This document shows, in pieces, positions 18,044-27,500 of a DNA stretch of 58,215 nucleotides. The notes under the pieces were generated by a model that worked only from the letters and a program-made list of their open reading frames with translations, was not told the origin of the DNA and made no database searches. This stretch comes from Candidatus Brockarchaeota archaeon (GTDB lineage: Archaea; Thermoproteota; EX4484-205; JAAOZP01): positions 76,835 through 135,049 of the forward strand of contig JAFNIT010000001.1 of the NCBI GenBank assembly GCA_017601345.1, in the 5' to 3' direction. The first letter of the stretch is position 1. Each line of letters starts with the position of its first letter. A program made the position numbers and the translations under genes.

Positions 18044-19066
18044 TTAAAACCACTTTGATAAGACGCCTTCTGCAGGCTTTTTCTTCTTAACCTCTTCAAT
18101 GGCTTTTGTAACCCTGTCTATAGAGAAATCATGCTCGTCATGCAGGAGCTTTATAACACCATTCTCATCCATGTCTCTCCACTCTAGCTCACCCAATTCC
18201 TTAACCTCAGGATGTAAGAAGAATTCCCTAGCCTCGTAATATCTCGAAATCTTAGACAAGTCTTCCCCATACTTCTTGAAAATATCTTCTAAGCTCAACC
18301 CGCTTCTAACAAGCTCCAGCGCCCTCTTAGGCCCAATGCCCTTTATGCCCTCGGTGTAATCAGTGCCTACTAGCAGAGCAATATCTATCAACTGTTCCCT
18401 GGTGATTGCCAACGTCTTCAAAGTCTCTTCCAGAGAAATCTCCTCCGGATTAACCTCCACATACGCTTTCTTACCTGGTAGCTTCCTTCTTCCCGTTATC
18501 GTGAGGTTTCTCACAAGCATCCTCCCCCCGAATAGGAGTGAGTCGAAATCCTGGCTCCCAACATAGTCTGCTACGCCTGTAGCAACCATGTGCGCAGCCT
18601 GAGCCTCTCCCTCCGACGGCGCGTGTACGACAGGTATGCCCATTAGTCGGATTAGCTTCTCAGCAGATTGAATAAGATACTCGTCTAGGGTCACGGACAT
18701 CTGGGCATACTTACGGGCCTCCTCAATCCTTCCGGTTGCTAAGGCTTCCTCGTATTTCTTAGAGGCGCCCTCACGTAGCATCTTTCTTCTCTCCGCTTCC
18801 TCCCTCTTAATCTTTGGAGGCTCGCCGTCGAAGACGTAAATTGGTTTAAGCCCCGCCGAGAGAAAGTTGCATGTTCTATAAAATATCCCTGAGAGATGGC
18901 TTGTAATCCTTCCCTTACTATCCATTAAAGGCCTTCCGTCAGCCCCCCTTATTATAGTGAGAAACTGGTAGAGAGTATTATACATGTCTATCGCAACCCT
19001 CTTGTTAGCAAGGTTCTCTAGCCTTATCTCCCTCGCAGGGATTATGTCCCCCAGCTGAACACCCAT
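18044..19066 (-). CDS. fen1: Flap endonuclease 1
   Basis: FEN1 removes 5' flaps during Okazaki fragment maturation and base excision repair. The 340-residue protein has the XPG N domain (RVAIDMYNTLYQFL; PIYVFDGEPP), the XPG I domain (APSEGEAQAAHMV; VGSQDFDSLLFG) and the helix-hairpin-helix with LLVGTDYTEGIKGIG. Acidic metal ligands are all in place. The C-terminal EGVLSKWF has the aromatic end of a PCNA-interacting peptide. The start codon gives the MGVQLGDIIP sequence, which fits the family, where the N-terminal glycine takes part in DNA binding. Confidence 0.97.
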   Translation of the reverse strand: MGVQLGDIIPAREIRLENLANKRVAIDMYNTLYQFLTIIRGADGRPLMDSKGRITSHLSGIFYRTCNFLSAGLKPIYVFDGEPPKIKREEAERRKMLREGASKKYEEALATGRIEEARKYAQMSVTLDEYLIQSAEKLIRLMGIPVVHAPSEGEAQAAHMVATGVADYVGSQDFDSLLFGGRMLVRNLTITGRRKLPGKKAYVEVNPEEISLEETLKTLAITREQLIDIALLVGTDYTEGIKGIGPKRALELVRSGLSLEDIFKKYGEDLSKISRYYEAREFFLHPEVKELGELEWRDMDENGVIKLLHDEHDFSIDRVTKAIEEVKKKKPAEGVLSKWF

Positions 19067-19121
19067 TACATGTATGTAGAACTCAGGAGGCTATTAACGG
19101 TTTCGGGTTTAGAAGCCTGAT

Positions 19122-19367
19122 TCAACCGCTGGGGTTGACAAGCTCCAGCCTTTGATCCTTCTTTCCTGAGGCAAAAACTCGAAGTATTCCTCTTATCTCC
19201 ATTGCCATCAGCTCTCTCTCGACCTCAGAGACGCTTACTCTCCCTACGTCTTTCTCCAAACCTCTTAAAAGCTCCGAGAGAGTAATACTCTTCTTCTTTT
19301 CAAGGATGTCGAAAATGTAGTTTCTAAGCGGGATTATCCTTCTGTCTTCTTCGGATGCCCTAACCAC
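19122..19367 (-). CDS. Small winged-helix-like protein
   Basis: This 81-residue protein looks like a single winged helix: IFDILEKKKSITLSELLRGLEK (helix 1 and helix 2), VSVSEVERELMAMEIRGIL (recognition helix) and a short hairpin FASGKKDQRLELV. I do not recognise a named family. Its start overlaps the end of EF-1 beta by 8 bp, so the two are translated together. It could be a DNA-binding protein or a fragment of a larger translation-associated factor; neither is shown. Confidence 0.6.
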   Translation of the reverse strand: MVRASEEDRRIIPLRNYIFDILEKKKSITLSELLRGLEKDVGRVSVSEVERELMAMEIRGILRVFASGKKDQRLELVNPSG

Positions 19368-19644
19368 CTTTCCAAACCTCCACTTTCCTAGTTACGCTCA
19401 ATATTTCCATCTCAGAGACCCCGTTAGTATTCCTGATCTCCTCCTCAATCCTATCGGAAACCCCGTCTACTTCAGGAGCTTCTACGTTTAGCAGAAGTAT
19501 TTTCATACCGAAGAAGTATTCTGCCACTTGATGAGCAACTATCCTACCGCTCTTTAAATTCTCTTCTATTCTCTTAAGGAGCCCGTCTAAGTCCGTAGTG
19601 TTCTCGTCGGGAAAAATCCTCATAGTGTAGATTATTTGCTTCAT
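19360..19644 (-). CDS. aef1B: Elongation factor 1-beta (nucleotide exchange factor)
   Basis: aEF-1 beta exchanges GDP for GTP on EF-1 alpha. The protein has the short ferredoxin-like fold of archaeal members: YTMRIFPDENTTDLDGLLKRI, then EYFFGMKILLLNVEAPEVDG and a C-terminal NTNGVSEMEILSVTRKV. I place the start at the ATG giving MKQIIYTM (19644), 7 codons inside the longest frame, because the family starts just before this first strand; this gives 94 residues. It lies between a zinc-ribbon gene (upstream) and a winged-helix gene (downstream, overlapping). Confidence 0.9.
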   Translation of the reverse strand: MKQIIYTMRIFPDENTTDLDGLLKRIEENLKSGRIVAHQVAEYFFGMKILLLNVEAPEVDGVSDRIEEEIRNTNGVSEMEILSVTRKVEVWKGG

Positions 19645-19787
19645 GGCTATTCTCCTCCAGCCCATGGGTTCGACGTAACCAACTTAATGTTTCTACACAA
19701 CAACTCATCAACAATTCCTTCAAAAACTATATAAAGCTTTTCTCAGCATTTAGCAAGCACGATTCCAGTAGAAACCGTTTTAAAAAC

Positions 19788-19949
19788 CTAGGGCATCGTG
19801 TAGCCGCATTTCGGGCATTTAACTTCCCTGGCGAATGTTCTACATTTCTCGCAACGCCATATGGTTACTTCGCCACAGTTAAAGCATGTGAACTTCACGT
19901 AACTCTCGTAAGGGTCTATCGGCCTATTGCATGACATGCATACTACCAT
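19788..19949 (-). CDS. Small zinc-ribbon (RNA-binding type) protein
   Basis: A 53-residue frame too short for most gene finders encodes a compact protein with four CxxC-type pairs: CMSC, CFNC, CEKC and CPKC, ending KCPKCGYTMP. It matches the small archaeal zinc-ribbon proteins usually annotated as RNA-binding zinc ribbons. Such genes are commonly found next to EF-1 beta in archaea, as here, where it lies 144 bp beyond the EF-1 beta start on the same strand. The order on the transcript is zinc ribbon, EF-1 beta, winged helix. Confidence 0.8.
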   Translation of the reverse strand: MVVCMSCNRPIDPYESYVKFTCFNCGEVTIWRCEKCRTFAREVKCPKCGYTMP

Positions 19950-20043
19950 TTTGCGCGCCGGATATGAATTAGCCGTATTAATAAGTTTAGCGGTAGAGGC
20001 TGTTGGAAAAGCTTAAGCCTCTTATCATGATTCTAAAAAGCGA

Positions 20044-20406
20044 ATGAGTAGTTTCAGGTTCAAGCAATGTATAGTGGTTAGAGAGGATTTGAAAATGTCG
20101 CTAGGCAAGGCCTGCGCCCAGGTTGCGCACGCAGCAGTCTCAGCAGCTGAGGAAACCCGCAGGCTTAAACCCGAGTGGTTTGAAGAATGGCTTAAAGAGG
20201 GGCAGAGAAAAATAGTCCTGAGGGTTAAATCCCTGGAGGAGTTGTTTGAAATTAGGGACGAGGCTTTAAAAGAAGGGGTGGTAGCCTGCCTAATTTCCGA
20301 CATGGGTCTTACGGAGCTGCCTCCTGGAACAGTAACCTGTTTGGGCTTGGGCCCAGCTCCAGAAGAGCTAATGAATAGGATTACTGGAGAGCTACCTCTA
20401 TTATAG
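20044..20406 (+). CDS. pth: Peptidyl-tRNA hydrolase (Pth2 type)
   Basis: Pth2 frees tRNA from peptidyl-tRNA that drops off the ribosome. The 120-residue protein carries the full set of Pth2 motifs: KQCIVVREDLKMSLGKACAQ, AHAAVSAAE, KIVLRVKS, ISDMGLTELPPGT and TCLGLGPAP at the end. It is complete and of normal length. It lies 48 bp upstream of the glycyl-tRNA synthetase gene and could be cotranscribed with it. Confidence 0.96.
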   Translation: MSSFRFKQCIVVREDLKMSLGKACAQVAHAAVSAAEETRRLKPEWFEEWLKEGQRKIVLRVKSLEELFEIRDEALKEGVVACLISDMGLTELPPGTVTCLGLGPAPEELMNRITGELPLL

Positions 20407-20454
20407 GGGGTTGACACTAAGGTTTATTAGGTTATTCTCGTTAGCGGAAACGTC

Positions 20455-21954
20455 TTGCCTGCAACGAAGCAGAAGAAAACAGATGTTCTCATAGAATTGG
20501 CTAAGCGTCGTGGAATATTCTGGCCCTCTTACGAGATATACGGTGGAGTTAAGGGTCTATTAACCTTAGGAAACGTGGGTTTCGAGATAAAAAGGCGTTT
20601 AGAAAACCTTTGGATAAAATACTTCGTATACTCTAGAAATTTTCAAATAATAGAGTCTCCAGTAATAGGTCCCAGACCGGTCTACGTCGCCTCAGGGCAT
20701 GAAACCCAGTTTACAGATAAGGCGTTGAAATGCGAGAAATGCTGTTCAGTCTTCCGCGCCGACCATCTGTTAAGCGAAGTCGGCATTAATGTTCCTGAGG
20801 GAGCATCATTAGAGCATATAGATGAACTGGTTGCACATAACAAGGTTAAGTGTCCTAATTGCGGCGAGAATTTTTCAAAAGCTTTCCAATGGCTTTTAAT
20901 GTTTAAGACAGAGATAGGAGTAGGCGACCCCGGCTACCTACGTCCCGAAACCGCCCAAGGCATATTCACAGAGTTCAAGAGGCTCTACGTCCACAGTAGG
21001 TCAAGCCTACCGCTTGGGGTTGCTCAGATAGGCAAGGTCTTCAGAAACGAGGTCTCGCCGAGGCAAGGCCCTATTCGACTAAGGGAATTTACCATAATGG
21101 AAGTCGAATTCTTCTTCGACCCGGAGACTAACACTGGGCCATTAGACGAAAAATACTTAGAAGAAACAATACCCGTATTGACAGCAGAGGACCAGGAAAA
21201 GGGTTTTTCAGGATTACGAAGCGTCAAGGTCAGAGACGCTGTTGAAAAAGGGTTTTTCAGCAACAACTGGATACCCTTCTTCCTAGTCCTCACAAAGAGC
21301 TTTCTCAAGGCCTTAGGGATACCGGATGGTTCCTACAGGTTTAGGGAGAAACTCCCAAGCGAAAGGGCTCACTACGCTAAACAACTTTTTGACTGCGAGG
21401 TTCTTCTAGAATCGTGGGGATGGACCGAGGTAGCAGGCTTCGCTTACAGAACTGACTATGACCTTTCTGGACACATGAGGGTTAGCGGCGAGGACATGAG
21501 CGTTTTTATTTCTTCAACCAATAAGAAGGTTGTGCCCCACGTAGTGGAGCCTAGCTTCGGCGCAGAAAGACTTCTCTACGCTCTCCTCGAATACAGCCTC
21601 AAAATTGAGGAAGACGGGCGAATCTACCTCTCCATACCTTCTTATCTATCGCCTTTTGACGTCTCTGTTTTCCCACTGCTTTCAAAACCGGATTTCATAG
21701 CTAAGGCCAAGGAGGTAGCATCTTATCTAAGCGATTTCAAAGTAAACTTTGATGATTCGGGAAGTATCGGTCGCAGATATGCTAGAGCCGATGAAATAGG
21801 CATCCCATTTGCAGTAACTATAGACCACCAGACTTTTTCAGACGACACTGTAACACTAAGGTTTAGAGATACTAAGGAGCAGAAGAGGATAAGCATAGCC
21901 AGCCTGCCTACGGAGCTCGCTAGACTGCTTTCAACGCCAAAACCTTTGGTTTAA
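20455..21954 (+). CDS. glyS: Glycyl-tRNA synthetase (class II, archaeal/eukaryotic type)
   Basis: The enzyme charges tRNA-Gly. The 499-residue protein shows ARRGIFWPSYEIYGG-like entry (KRRGIFWPSYEIYGGVKG region), a zinc-binding insertion (CEKCCSVF...CPNCGENF), class II motif 2 (FRNEVSPRQGPIRLREF), motif 3 (VVEPSFGAERLLYAL) and a C-terminal anticodon-binding domain (SVFPLL, GRRYARADEIGIPF). It is somewhat shorter than many archaeal members (about 570) because of smaller insertions, but no active-site element is missing. The start is TTG at 20455. Confidence 0.95.
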   Translation: MPATKQKKTDVLIELAKRRGIFWPSYEIYGGVKGLLTLGNVGFEIKRRLENLWIKYFVYSRNFQIIESPVIGPRPVYVASGHETQFTDKALKCEKCCSVFRADHLLSEVGINVPEGASLEHIDELVAHNKVKCPNCGENFSKAFQWLLMFKTEIGVGDPGYLRPETAQGIFTEFKRLYVHSRSSLPLGVAQIGKVFRNEVSPRQGPIRLREFTIMEVEFFFDPETNTGPLDEKYLEETIPVLTAEDQEKGFSGLRSVKVRDAVEKGFFSNNWIPFFLVLTKSFLKALGIPDGSYRFREKLPSERAHYAKQLFDCEVLLESWGWTEVAGFAYRTDYDLSGHMRVSGEDMSVFISSTNKKVVPHVVEPSFGAERLLYALLEYSLKIEEDGRIYLSIPSYLSPFDVSVFPLLSKPDFIAKAKEVASYLSDFKVNFDDSGSIGRRYARADEIGIPFAVTIDHQTFSDDTVTLRFRDTKEQKRISIASLPTELARLLSTPKPLV

Positions 21955-22057
21955 AATTAAACGGTTATAAAAAACTCGAAAAAATAGTTACCCCTCAGAA
22001 AAAGCTTAAAACTCTGAATAGCTTTGTAAATAATTAGGGAAACAGGATAGCTGAGAA

Positions 22058-22717
22058 ATGTACCCCACTGAGACAACACTACGGCTTAAGCGACAACTCC
22101 TGCAAACATGCCAGGAGCTTGCGAGGTATGCTGTAGACTCTGTGAGAGAAGTCCATAATCTTGTTTTAGCATGTTTCGACGACGATGTTTCGAAACTGGA
22201 CGAGTCTTTAAACAATATAGTTGCTCTCAAAAACAAGTCGATAGAGACTAAGAGAAGTCTTTCAAACGATCTTGTTGAAGCAGGGGCCATAATGGTGAGC
22301 AGGGAGGATTTTCTTAGATTAGCATCGCCGCTAACTGGAATACCGGATCTCTGCGAAGGAATAATATATAGGCTTAGGGAATTCTTCCTCAGAAAGAAGA
22401 CTGTAGAAAAAGGTTTGAAAGAGCATTTTAAAGAGTTAACGATTAAGGCTCTGGATACTGTTGTGAAGATGAGGGAGACCATATTTACACTAGGCTTTGA
22501 AACTTCAAAAATACAGGATTTTGCAAGGAATGTTGAAACATGTGAAAAGGAGGTTGACAGCCTCTTCAGATCCCTTGAGATAAAGATAATATTTTCAAAA
22601 GCAGATACCCCCACGATCCTACTCCTCAAGGATGTTGCAAACCTTATCGAGGAAGTCGTAGACAGGGCTGCAGACGCTGCAGACGCTGCAAGAGTATTAT
22701 CTCTAAGCGTTTTCTAA
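22058..22717 (+). CDS. PhoU-like DUF47 family protein
   Basis: The 219-residue protein is all helical with repeated heptad-like patterns and acidic positions (e.g. near residues 10-55, 115-150, 185-215), matching the DUF47/PhoU-like group that is often linked to Pit phosphate transporters. No transporter gene is next to it here. The end EEVVDRAADAADAARVLS is typical of the family. It lies 16 bp upstream of the tRNA splicing endonuclease gene and probably shares its transcript. Confidence 0.75.
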   Translation: MYPTETTLRLKRQLLQTCQELARYAVDSVREVHNLVLACFDDDVSKLDESLNNIVALKNKSIETKRSLSNDLVEAGAIMVSREDFLRLASPLTGIPDLCEGIIYRLREFFLRKKTVEKGLKEHFKELTIKALDTVVKMRETIFTLGFETSKIQDFARNVETCEKEVDSLFRSLEIKIIFSKADTPTILLLKDVANLIEEVVDRAADAADAARVLSLSVF

Positions 22718-22733
22718 GCAAGGTGTTTAAGAG

Positions 22734-23297
22734 ATGAACAGTACATCAGCTGAAATAATTGCTGAACTGGTAGGAGACCGCTTGATAATATGGGATATTA
22801 CACACTCGCAAGAACTATACAAAACGGGCTTCTTCGGCAAGCCTGTCGGCATTCCAAAACCCAAGGATTTTAATTTCAACGCCCCCCTAACGTTAGACTT
22901 GTTCGAGGGACTATACCTTTTGGAAAAAGGGGTGATAAAAATCGTTAACAGAGAGGGAAAGGAAGTTACTTCAGAACAATTACTGAGAATAGCCTCCAGA
23001 ATACACGAGGATTTTAAAAGCAAATTCATAGTTTACAGAGACCTTAGGAACAAGGGGTTTGTAGTCACGCCGGGGATAAAATTCGGATGCGATTTCGCAA
23101 TCTACGAACACGGGCCGGGGATAGATCATGCACCAGCAATACTCGAAGTCAAGAAGGCTGATGACAAGATAGATGCACCGGACTTCATTCGCGCAGGAAG
23201 GCTTGCAACATCTGTGAAAAAACTGTTTGTTTTTGCAATCGCCGACGTGAAGAATAATGATGTAAAGTACCTAGTGTCTAAATGGTGGAAAGCATAA
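22734..23297 (+). CDS. endA: tRNA-splicing endonuclease, catalytic subunit
   Basis: EndA cuts bulge-helix-bulge structures at intron ends in precursor tRNA. The 187-residue protein has the catalytic triad region: a tyrosine in FAIYEHGPG, a histidine in DHAPAIL and a lysine in SVKKLFVFA, plus YRDLRNKGFVVTPGIKFG. This is the short form that works as a homotetramer or, with a separate structural subunit, as the (alpha-beta)2 enzyme that accepts noncanonical introns. No second subunit is seen here. Two intron-bearing tRNA genes lie in the window, one with a noncanonical site. Confidence 0.95.
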   Translation: MNSTSAEIIAELVGDRLIIWDITHSQELYKTGFFGKPVGIPKPKDFNFNAPLTLDLFEGLYLLEKGVIKIVNREGKEVTSEQLLRIASRIHEDFKSKFIVYRDLRNKGFVVTPGIKFGCDFAIYEHGPGIDHAPAILEVKKADDKIDAPDFIRAGRLATSVKKLFVFAIADVKNNDVKYLVSKWWKA

Positions 23298-23386
23298 AAA
23301 TATATAATTATAATATACTATATACTATACTAAAATTACTAGTTCAAGTAACCGTCTCGTCAAAGTTTTTCAAGATAATCCGAGTT

Positions 23387-23707
23387 TTAAACCATGCGCT
23401 CGAGTACGTGTTTCTTCAAACCTTCTATTAAGTTAGGATCAAGCGAGTTTATGACTTTGAATATCCTCGCGTCAGTAACCTTGTAAAGCCTTTTATTCCC
23501 AACTTTGCTTTCCTCAACCATCCCGCACTCCTTAAGTATCTTAAGATGGCGTGAGACCGCTGGTTGAACAACACCTGTCTTCTTAACTATATCACTAACA
23601 TATTTTCCTCCTCCTCTAAGAAGTTCAATAATCTCCAATCTGGCAGGATCGCTTAAAGCCTTAAACACTTTTGCTTTGAATACCTCAGGCTTCTTCCCTT
23701 GCTTCAT
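23387..23707 (-). CDS. ArsR-family winged-helix transcriptional regulator
   Basis: The 106-residue protein has the classical ArsR helix-turn-helix: KALSDPARLEIIELLRGG, then VSDIVKKTGVVQPAVSRHLKILKECGM and the wing VGNKRLYKVTD. No cysteine metal site like the ArsR CxCxxC is present in the recognition helix, so a metal sensor role is unlikely. An imperfectly spaced inverted repeat (AATAC-N11-GTATT) covers its own TATA-like sequence, so autoregulation is plausible. It is divergent from nothing nearby: its promoter faces the tRNA-Tyr gene, which is on the same strand. Confidence 0.88.
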   Translation of the reverse strand: MKQGKKPEVFKAKVFKALSDPARLEIIELLRGGGKYVSDIVKKTGVVQPAVSRHLKILKECGMVEESKVGNKRLYKVTDARIFKVINSLDPNLIEGLKKHVLERMV

Positions 23708-23723
23708 GGCTCCAATACTATGA

Positions 23724-23744
23724 AATACGTTATATTTAAGTATT
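23724..23744 (-). promoter_or_regulatory. Inverted repeat over the promoter of the ArsR gene
   Basis: The arms AATAC and GTATT are separated by 11 bp containing a TATA-like TTAAATATAA (minus strand), 17-37 bp upstream of the ATG at 23707. A dimeric ArsR protein bound here would block TBP, so autorepression is a natural inference. The arms are short and AT-rich, so chance is possible. Confidence 0.4.
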
Positions 23745-23926
23745 AACCGTTAAAAGAAAAAATAACAAAAGTTAATTAGAGGCCTTTAATAAAAAAACTA
23801 ATGCTTCTAAAGCAGATAAATGGAAGTTGAATGGGAAGATAATTAATTAATCATATAAAATCTTCAAGTCAAATCGAGACATAATGTTACATATTAGACA
23901 TGCTTTTTGAATTTTTTAGAAAAACA
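23745..23926. other. AT-rich intergenic region
   Basis: Between the ArsR promoter and the 3' end of tRNA-Tyr I see only AT-rich sequence. A T-rich run directly after the tRNA (minus strand) could end transcription. Confidence 0.4.
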
Positions 23927-24045
23927 TCCCGCGGGCTGGATTTGAACCAGCGACACTCCGGTTTCTGTATGCCCGGTAGGCTGAACGCCCCCACCCGCGG
24001 TGGAGGACTACAGCCGGAAGCTCTACCAGGCTGAGCTACCGCGGG
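23927..24045 (-). tRNA. tRNA-Tyr (GUA) with a 45-nt intron
   Basis: On the minus strand the acceptor stem CCCGCGG pairs with CCGCGGG, followed by discriminator A. D arm GCTCAGCCTGGTAGAGC, T arm CTGGTTCAAATCCAG. The anticodon stem TCCGG/CCGGA encloses CTGTAG^A once a 45-nt intron (plus-strand 23963-24007) is removed at the canonical 37/38 site. The junction forms a bulge-helix-bulge: helix CTGT/ACAG between bulges AG^T and AA^A. The mature tRNA is 74 nt, and CCA is not encoded. The intron has its own GC-rich hairpin (CCTCCACC/GGTGGGGG). A TATA-like TTAAATAAGG lies about 25-35 bp upstream. Confidence 0.97.
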
Positions 24046-24286
24046 GGACATTTTCTTCTACGCCTAATCCTTATTTAACTTTTTTCCTAAGGTTTTAAGC
24101 CCGATTGAGAATAATCCTAGAACTTTGTGTCAAGGCATAATAGGGTTTAAATTATCGATAAGCTGTTATCGTATGGAGGGCCTTAGCCGACTTGTTATCA
24201 TCATAAGAAAGCTTGTTTTTGGCTAATCCCCCTATTTCCCAGGTTGAAAAACATCTTCCCATAGTTTCTTTTCCCCGAGGGGAAAC

Positions 24287-24294
24287 GTTTATTA
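24287..24294 (+). promoter_or_regulatory. TATA-like box before the RNA polymerase operon
   Basis: GTTTATTA lies 32-39 bp upstream of the TTG start of RpoH, the first gene of a long cotranscribed series (RpoH, RpoB, RpoA, L30e, NusA, S12). Placement fits a short or absent leader. Confidence 0.45.
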
Positions 24295-24325
24295 CCACCT
24301 TTTCCATACCCCCACTCGACGCTGC

Positions 24326-24583
24326 TTGGTTAGTAAGAAAAACATCAGTAAAGTGAATATACTCGATCATGTTTTAGTACCCCGTCACCGGGTTTTATCT
24401 ACTGAGGAGAAGGAAGCCCTTCTAAAGAAGTACAAGATTAAGCCCTCCCAGTTGCCCAAGATGCTTAACAGCGATCCTGTTGCGATAGCAATAGGAGCTA
24501 AGCCAGGGGATATTGTTGAAGTAGTTAGGAAAAGCGCAGTTGCCGGAGAGACCCTAGCGTACCGCGTAGTGGTAGAGGGTTGA
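24326..24583 (+). CDS. rpoH: RNA polymerase subunit H (Rpb5-like)
   Basis: RpoH binds the cleft of archaeal RNA polymerase and matches the C-terminal domain of eukaryotic Rpb5. The 85-residue protein has [30 protein letters not shown] and the C-terminal [18 protein letters not shown] with [10 protein letters not shown], all family signatures. The start is TTG at 24326. The gene leads the RNA polymerase operon and directly precedes RpoB, as in other archaea. Confidence 0.96.
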   Translation: MVSKKNISKVNILDHVLVPRHRVLSTEEKEALLKKYKIKPSQLPKMLNSDPVAIAIGAKPGDIVEVVRKSAVAGETLAYRVVVEG

Positions 24584-24588
24584 GGAGT

Positions 24589-27500
24589 ATGGCTGAGGAG
24601 CTTAGTGAATCAGACCTGTGGGTAGTTGCCGAGCAATATATCAAGAGCATCGGGTTGGCGAGGCATCATATAGATTCGTTCAACGAGTTCGTAGACAAGG
24701 ATATGCAGAAGATAGTCGACGAAGTTAAGAATGTAGAGGTTACTGTAGAGGATAAGACTATTCGCGTAGAGTTTGGGGAGATACGTGTCCATGTTCCGAG
24801 GATCGTAGAGCCGAGTGGTGCTGTGAGAAACGTGTATCCTATGGAGGCGAGGATGAGGAATTTCACATACTCCGCCCCAGTTTACTTAGAGATTAAGGAG
24901 TTGAGAGACGGTAGGGAGACGAGGCAGGAGGCTTTGATAGGTGAGATCCCGATCATGGTTAACTCAAGATATTGCGCACTCGCTGGTCTTAGTCCAGAGG
25001 CAAGGATTAGGCTTGGAGAAGACCCTTATGACCCCGGTGGCTACTTCGTAATAAACGGCTCCGAGAGAGTTATTGTTGGTGTTGAAGACCTTGCTCCGAA
25101 CAGGATAATTCTTGAGGAGAAGAAGATAGGTCCCTACTCCTTCTACATTGCACGCGTGTTCTCCACTACCGTAGGCTATAGGACTAGGGTTGAGGTGAGG
25201 TTGAAAGGACAGAGCAACGAGCTCAAGGTCTACCTTCCTGGTGTCGGGCAGGAGATCCCCTTTGTAGTAATGCTGAGGGCTCTTGGAATGGTTTCAGACA
25301 GGGAGATAGCAGAGCATGTTTCACCCTTCCCTGAAATCCAAGAATTATTGGCGCCTTCTTTCGACGCTGCGCAGAATATTATGAGTAAGGAGGATGCTAT
25401 AATGTACATAGGTAACAGGGTTGCCTACGGCCAGTCTGATAAGGTTCGCTTGAACAAGACTCAGAACGTTCTTGACAAGATCCTACTGCCCCACATTGGT
25501 ATGGATGAGTCTGCAAGATACAGTAAGGCGCTTTTCCTCTGTGAAATGGCTGAGAGAATTCTAGCTATGAAGCTTGGCTGGCGTCCCCCAGATGACAAGG
25601 ACCATTATAAGAATAAGAGGATTAGGCTTGCCGGCGGGCTTCTCGCAGAGCTTTTCAGAACATCCTTCAGAAGGATGGTTAGAGATTTTAGGTACCAGCT
25701 TGAAAAGTTCAGCCTCAGGCATAGAGCAATATACTCTTTCTCAAACCTGATCACTACTAGTCTGATCACAGATTCCATTAACCAGGCTATGGCTACTGGA
25801 AACTGGGGGAAGAGGCTTGTCGGCGTCACTCAATTGTTAGACAGGACTAATTATCTCTCTGTCCTAAGTCATCTGAGGAGAATCCAATCGCCGTTGAGCA
25901 GGAGCCAGTCCAACTTTGACGCCAGGGACCTGCATCCTACTCAATGGGGCAAACTAGACCCGAACGAGACTCCTGAGGGCGTGAATTGTGGGCTTGTGAA
26001 GAATATGAGCATAGGCACACAGGTCTCCGTATCAGCAGACAAGTCCGTGCTTGACAAGATTCTTTCAAAATTCGGCTTAGTGCCTGTGACCAAGGCTGAC
26101 CCGGCGACCCGTTCCACGGCTGCGAAAATATTCATAGACGGCGTTCTAGTCGGCTATTCTCACTCGGGAGAAGCTCTGGTTAAGGAGATCAGGGGGCTGA
26201 GGAGGAGGGGGGTAATACCGCCGGAGATAAATGTAGCATATTACGAGTTTAACTACGGCGGCAGGATTGTTAAGGAGATATATTTCAACGCCGATCCTGG
26301 GAGGGTCAGGAGGCCTCTCATAGTTGTTGAAGAGGGACAGGTTAAGCTCACCAAGGATCATGTTTCGAAACTCGTCCTTGGCAAGATGAGTTTTGAAGAC
26401 CTTGTTACCAATGGAGTGGTAGAATTTCTAGATGCCGATGAAGAGGAGAACGCTATCATAGCAATGTCTTTAAAAGATGTTACGAGTGAAACAACGCATC
26501 TGGAGATAAGCCCAATACTCATGTTTGGCGTCGTCTCATCATCCATCCCCTTCGCAGAGCACAACCACTCACCTAGGAATACTTACGAGGCAGCGATGGC
26601 TAAGCAGGCACTCGGGCTTCCGTTCGCCAACATCAGCAATTCTTTCTACACTACTTTCCACGTTATGACGTATCCTCAGATACCCTTGGTAGTCTCTAGA
26701 GTCGACCCGATCATAGGCTTAGATAAGAGGCCTATCGGTCAGAATTTCATGGTTGCAGTACTATCTCATCCGTATAATATGGAGGATGCTATAGTTTTAA
26801 ACGCAGCATCTATTCAGCGTGGCTTAGCAAGATCAACCACTTACAAGTCTTACGAGGTTGAGGCCAGAAGGTACCCAATGGGTGAAGTAGACAGGATAGA
26901 GAAGCCTGATTCACAGGTAAGGGGTTATAGGGGAGACGAGGCTTATGCTAAGATAGAGGATGATGGCATAGTCTCGGTTGAGGCAGAGGTTAAAGGCGGG
27001 GAAGTCATTGTTGGCAGGTCAAGCCCGCCAAGATTCTTCGAAGAATACAAGGAGCTTGTTTTCCAAGCACCTGCTCGGAGAGACTCTTCCGTCGCTCTGA
27101 AACCGTCTGAGAGCGGTTACGTGGACAGTGTGATTATAACAGAGGATTTAGAGAACGATAGGCTGATAAAAGTTAGAATCAGAGACCACAGGATTCCGGA
27201 GATAGGTGATAAGTTTGCCTCCAGGTCGGGTCAGAAAGGAGTCATTGGAATGCTCGTCCCTCAGACAGATATGCCCTTCACAGAAGACGGATTAGTCCCA
27301 GACCTCTTGATAAACCCGCATGCAATCCCGTCTAGAATGACGATAAGCCATTTCCTCGAGTCATTGTTTGGTGTTGCCGCAGCCCTTGAGGGAAGGCAAA
27401 TGGACGGCACTACTTTCATACATACTCCGGAGCAGGAGATTCAGAAGATTCTTGAAGCACACGGTTTCTCACCGTACGGCGAGTTCGATTTCATAGACGG

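Noticed and set aside
24152-24370. A 72-codon minus-strand frame before RpoH
   Set aside because: It covers the RpoH promoter and start and has no family match; treated as chance.
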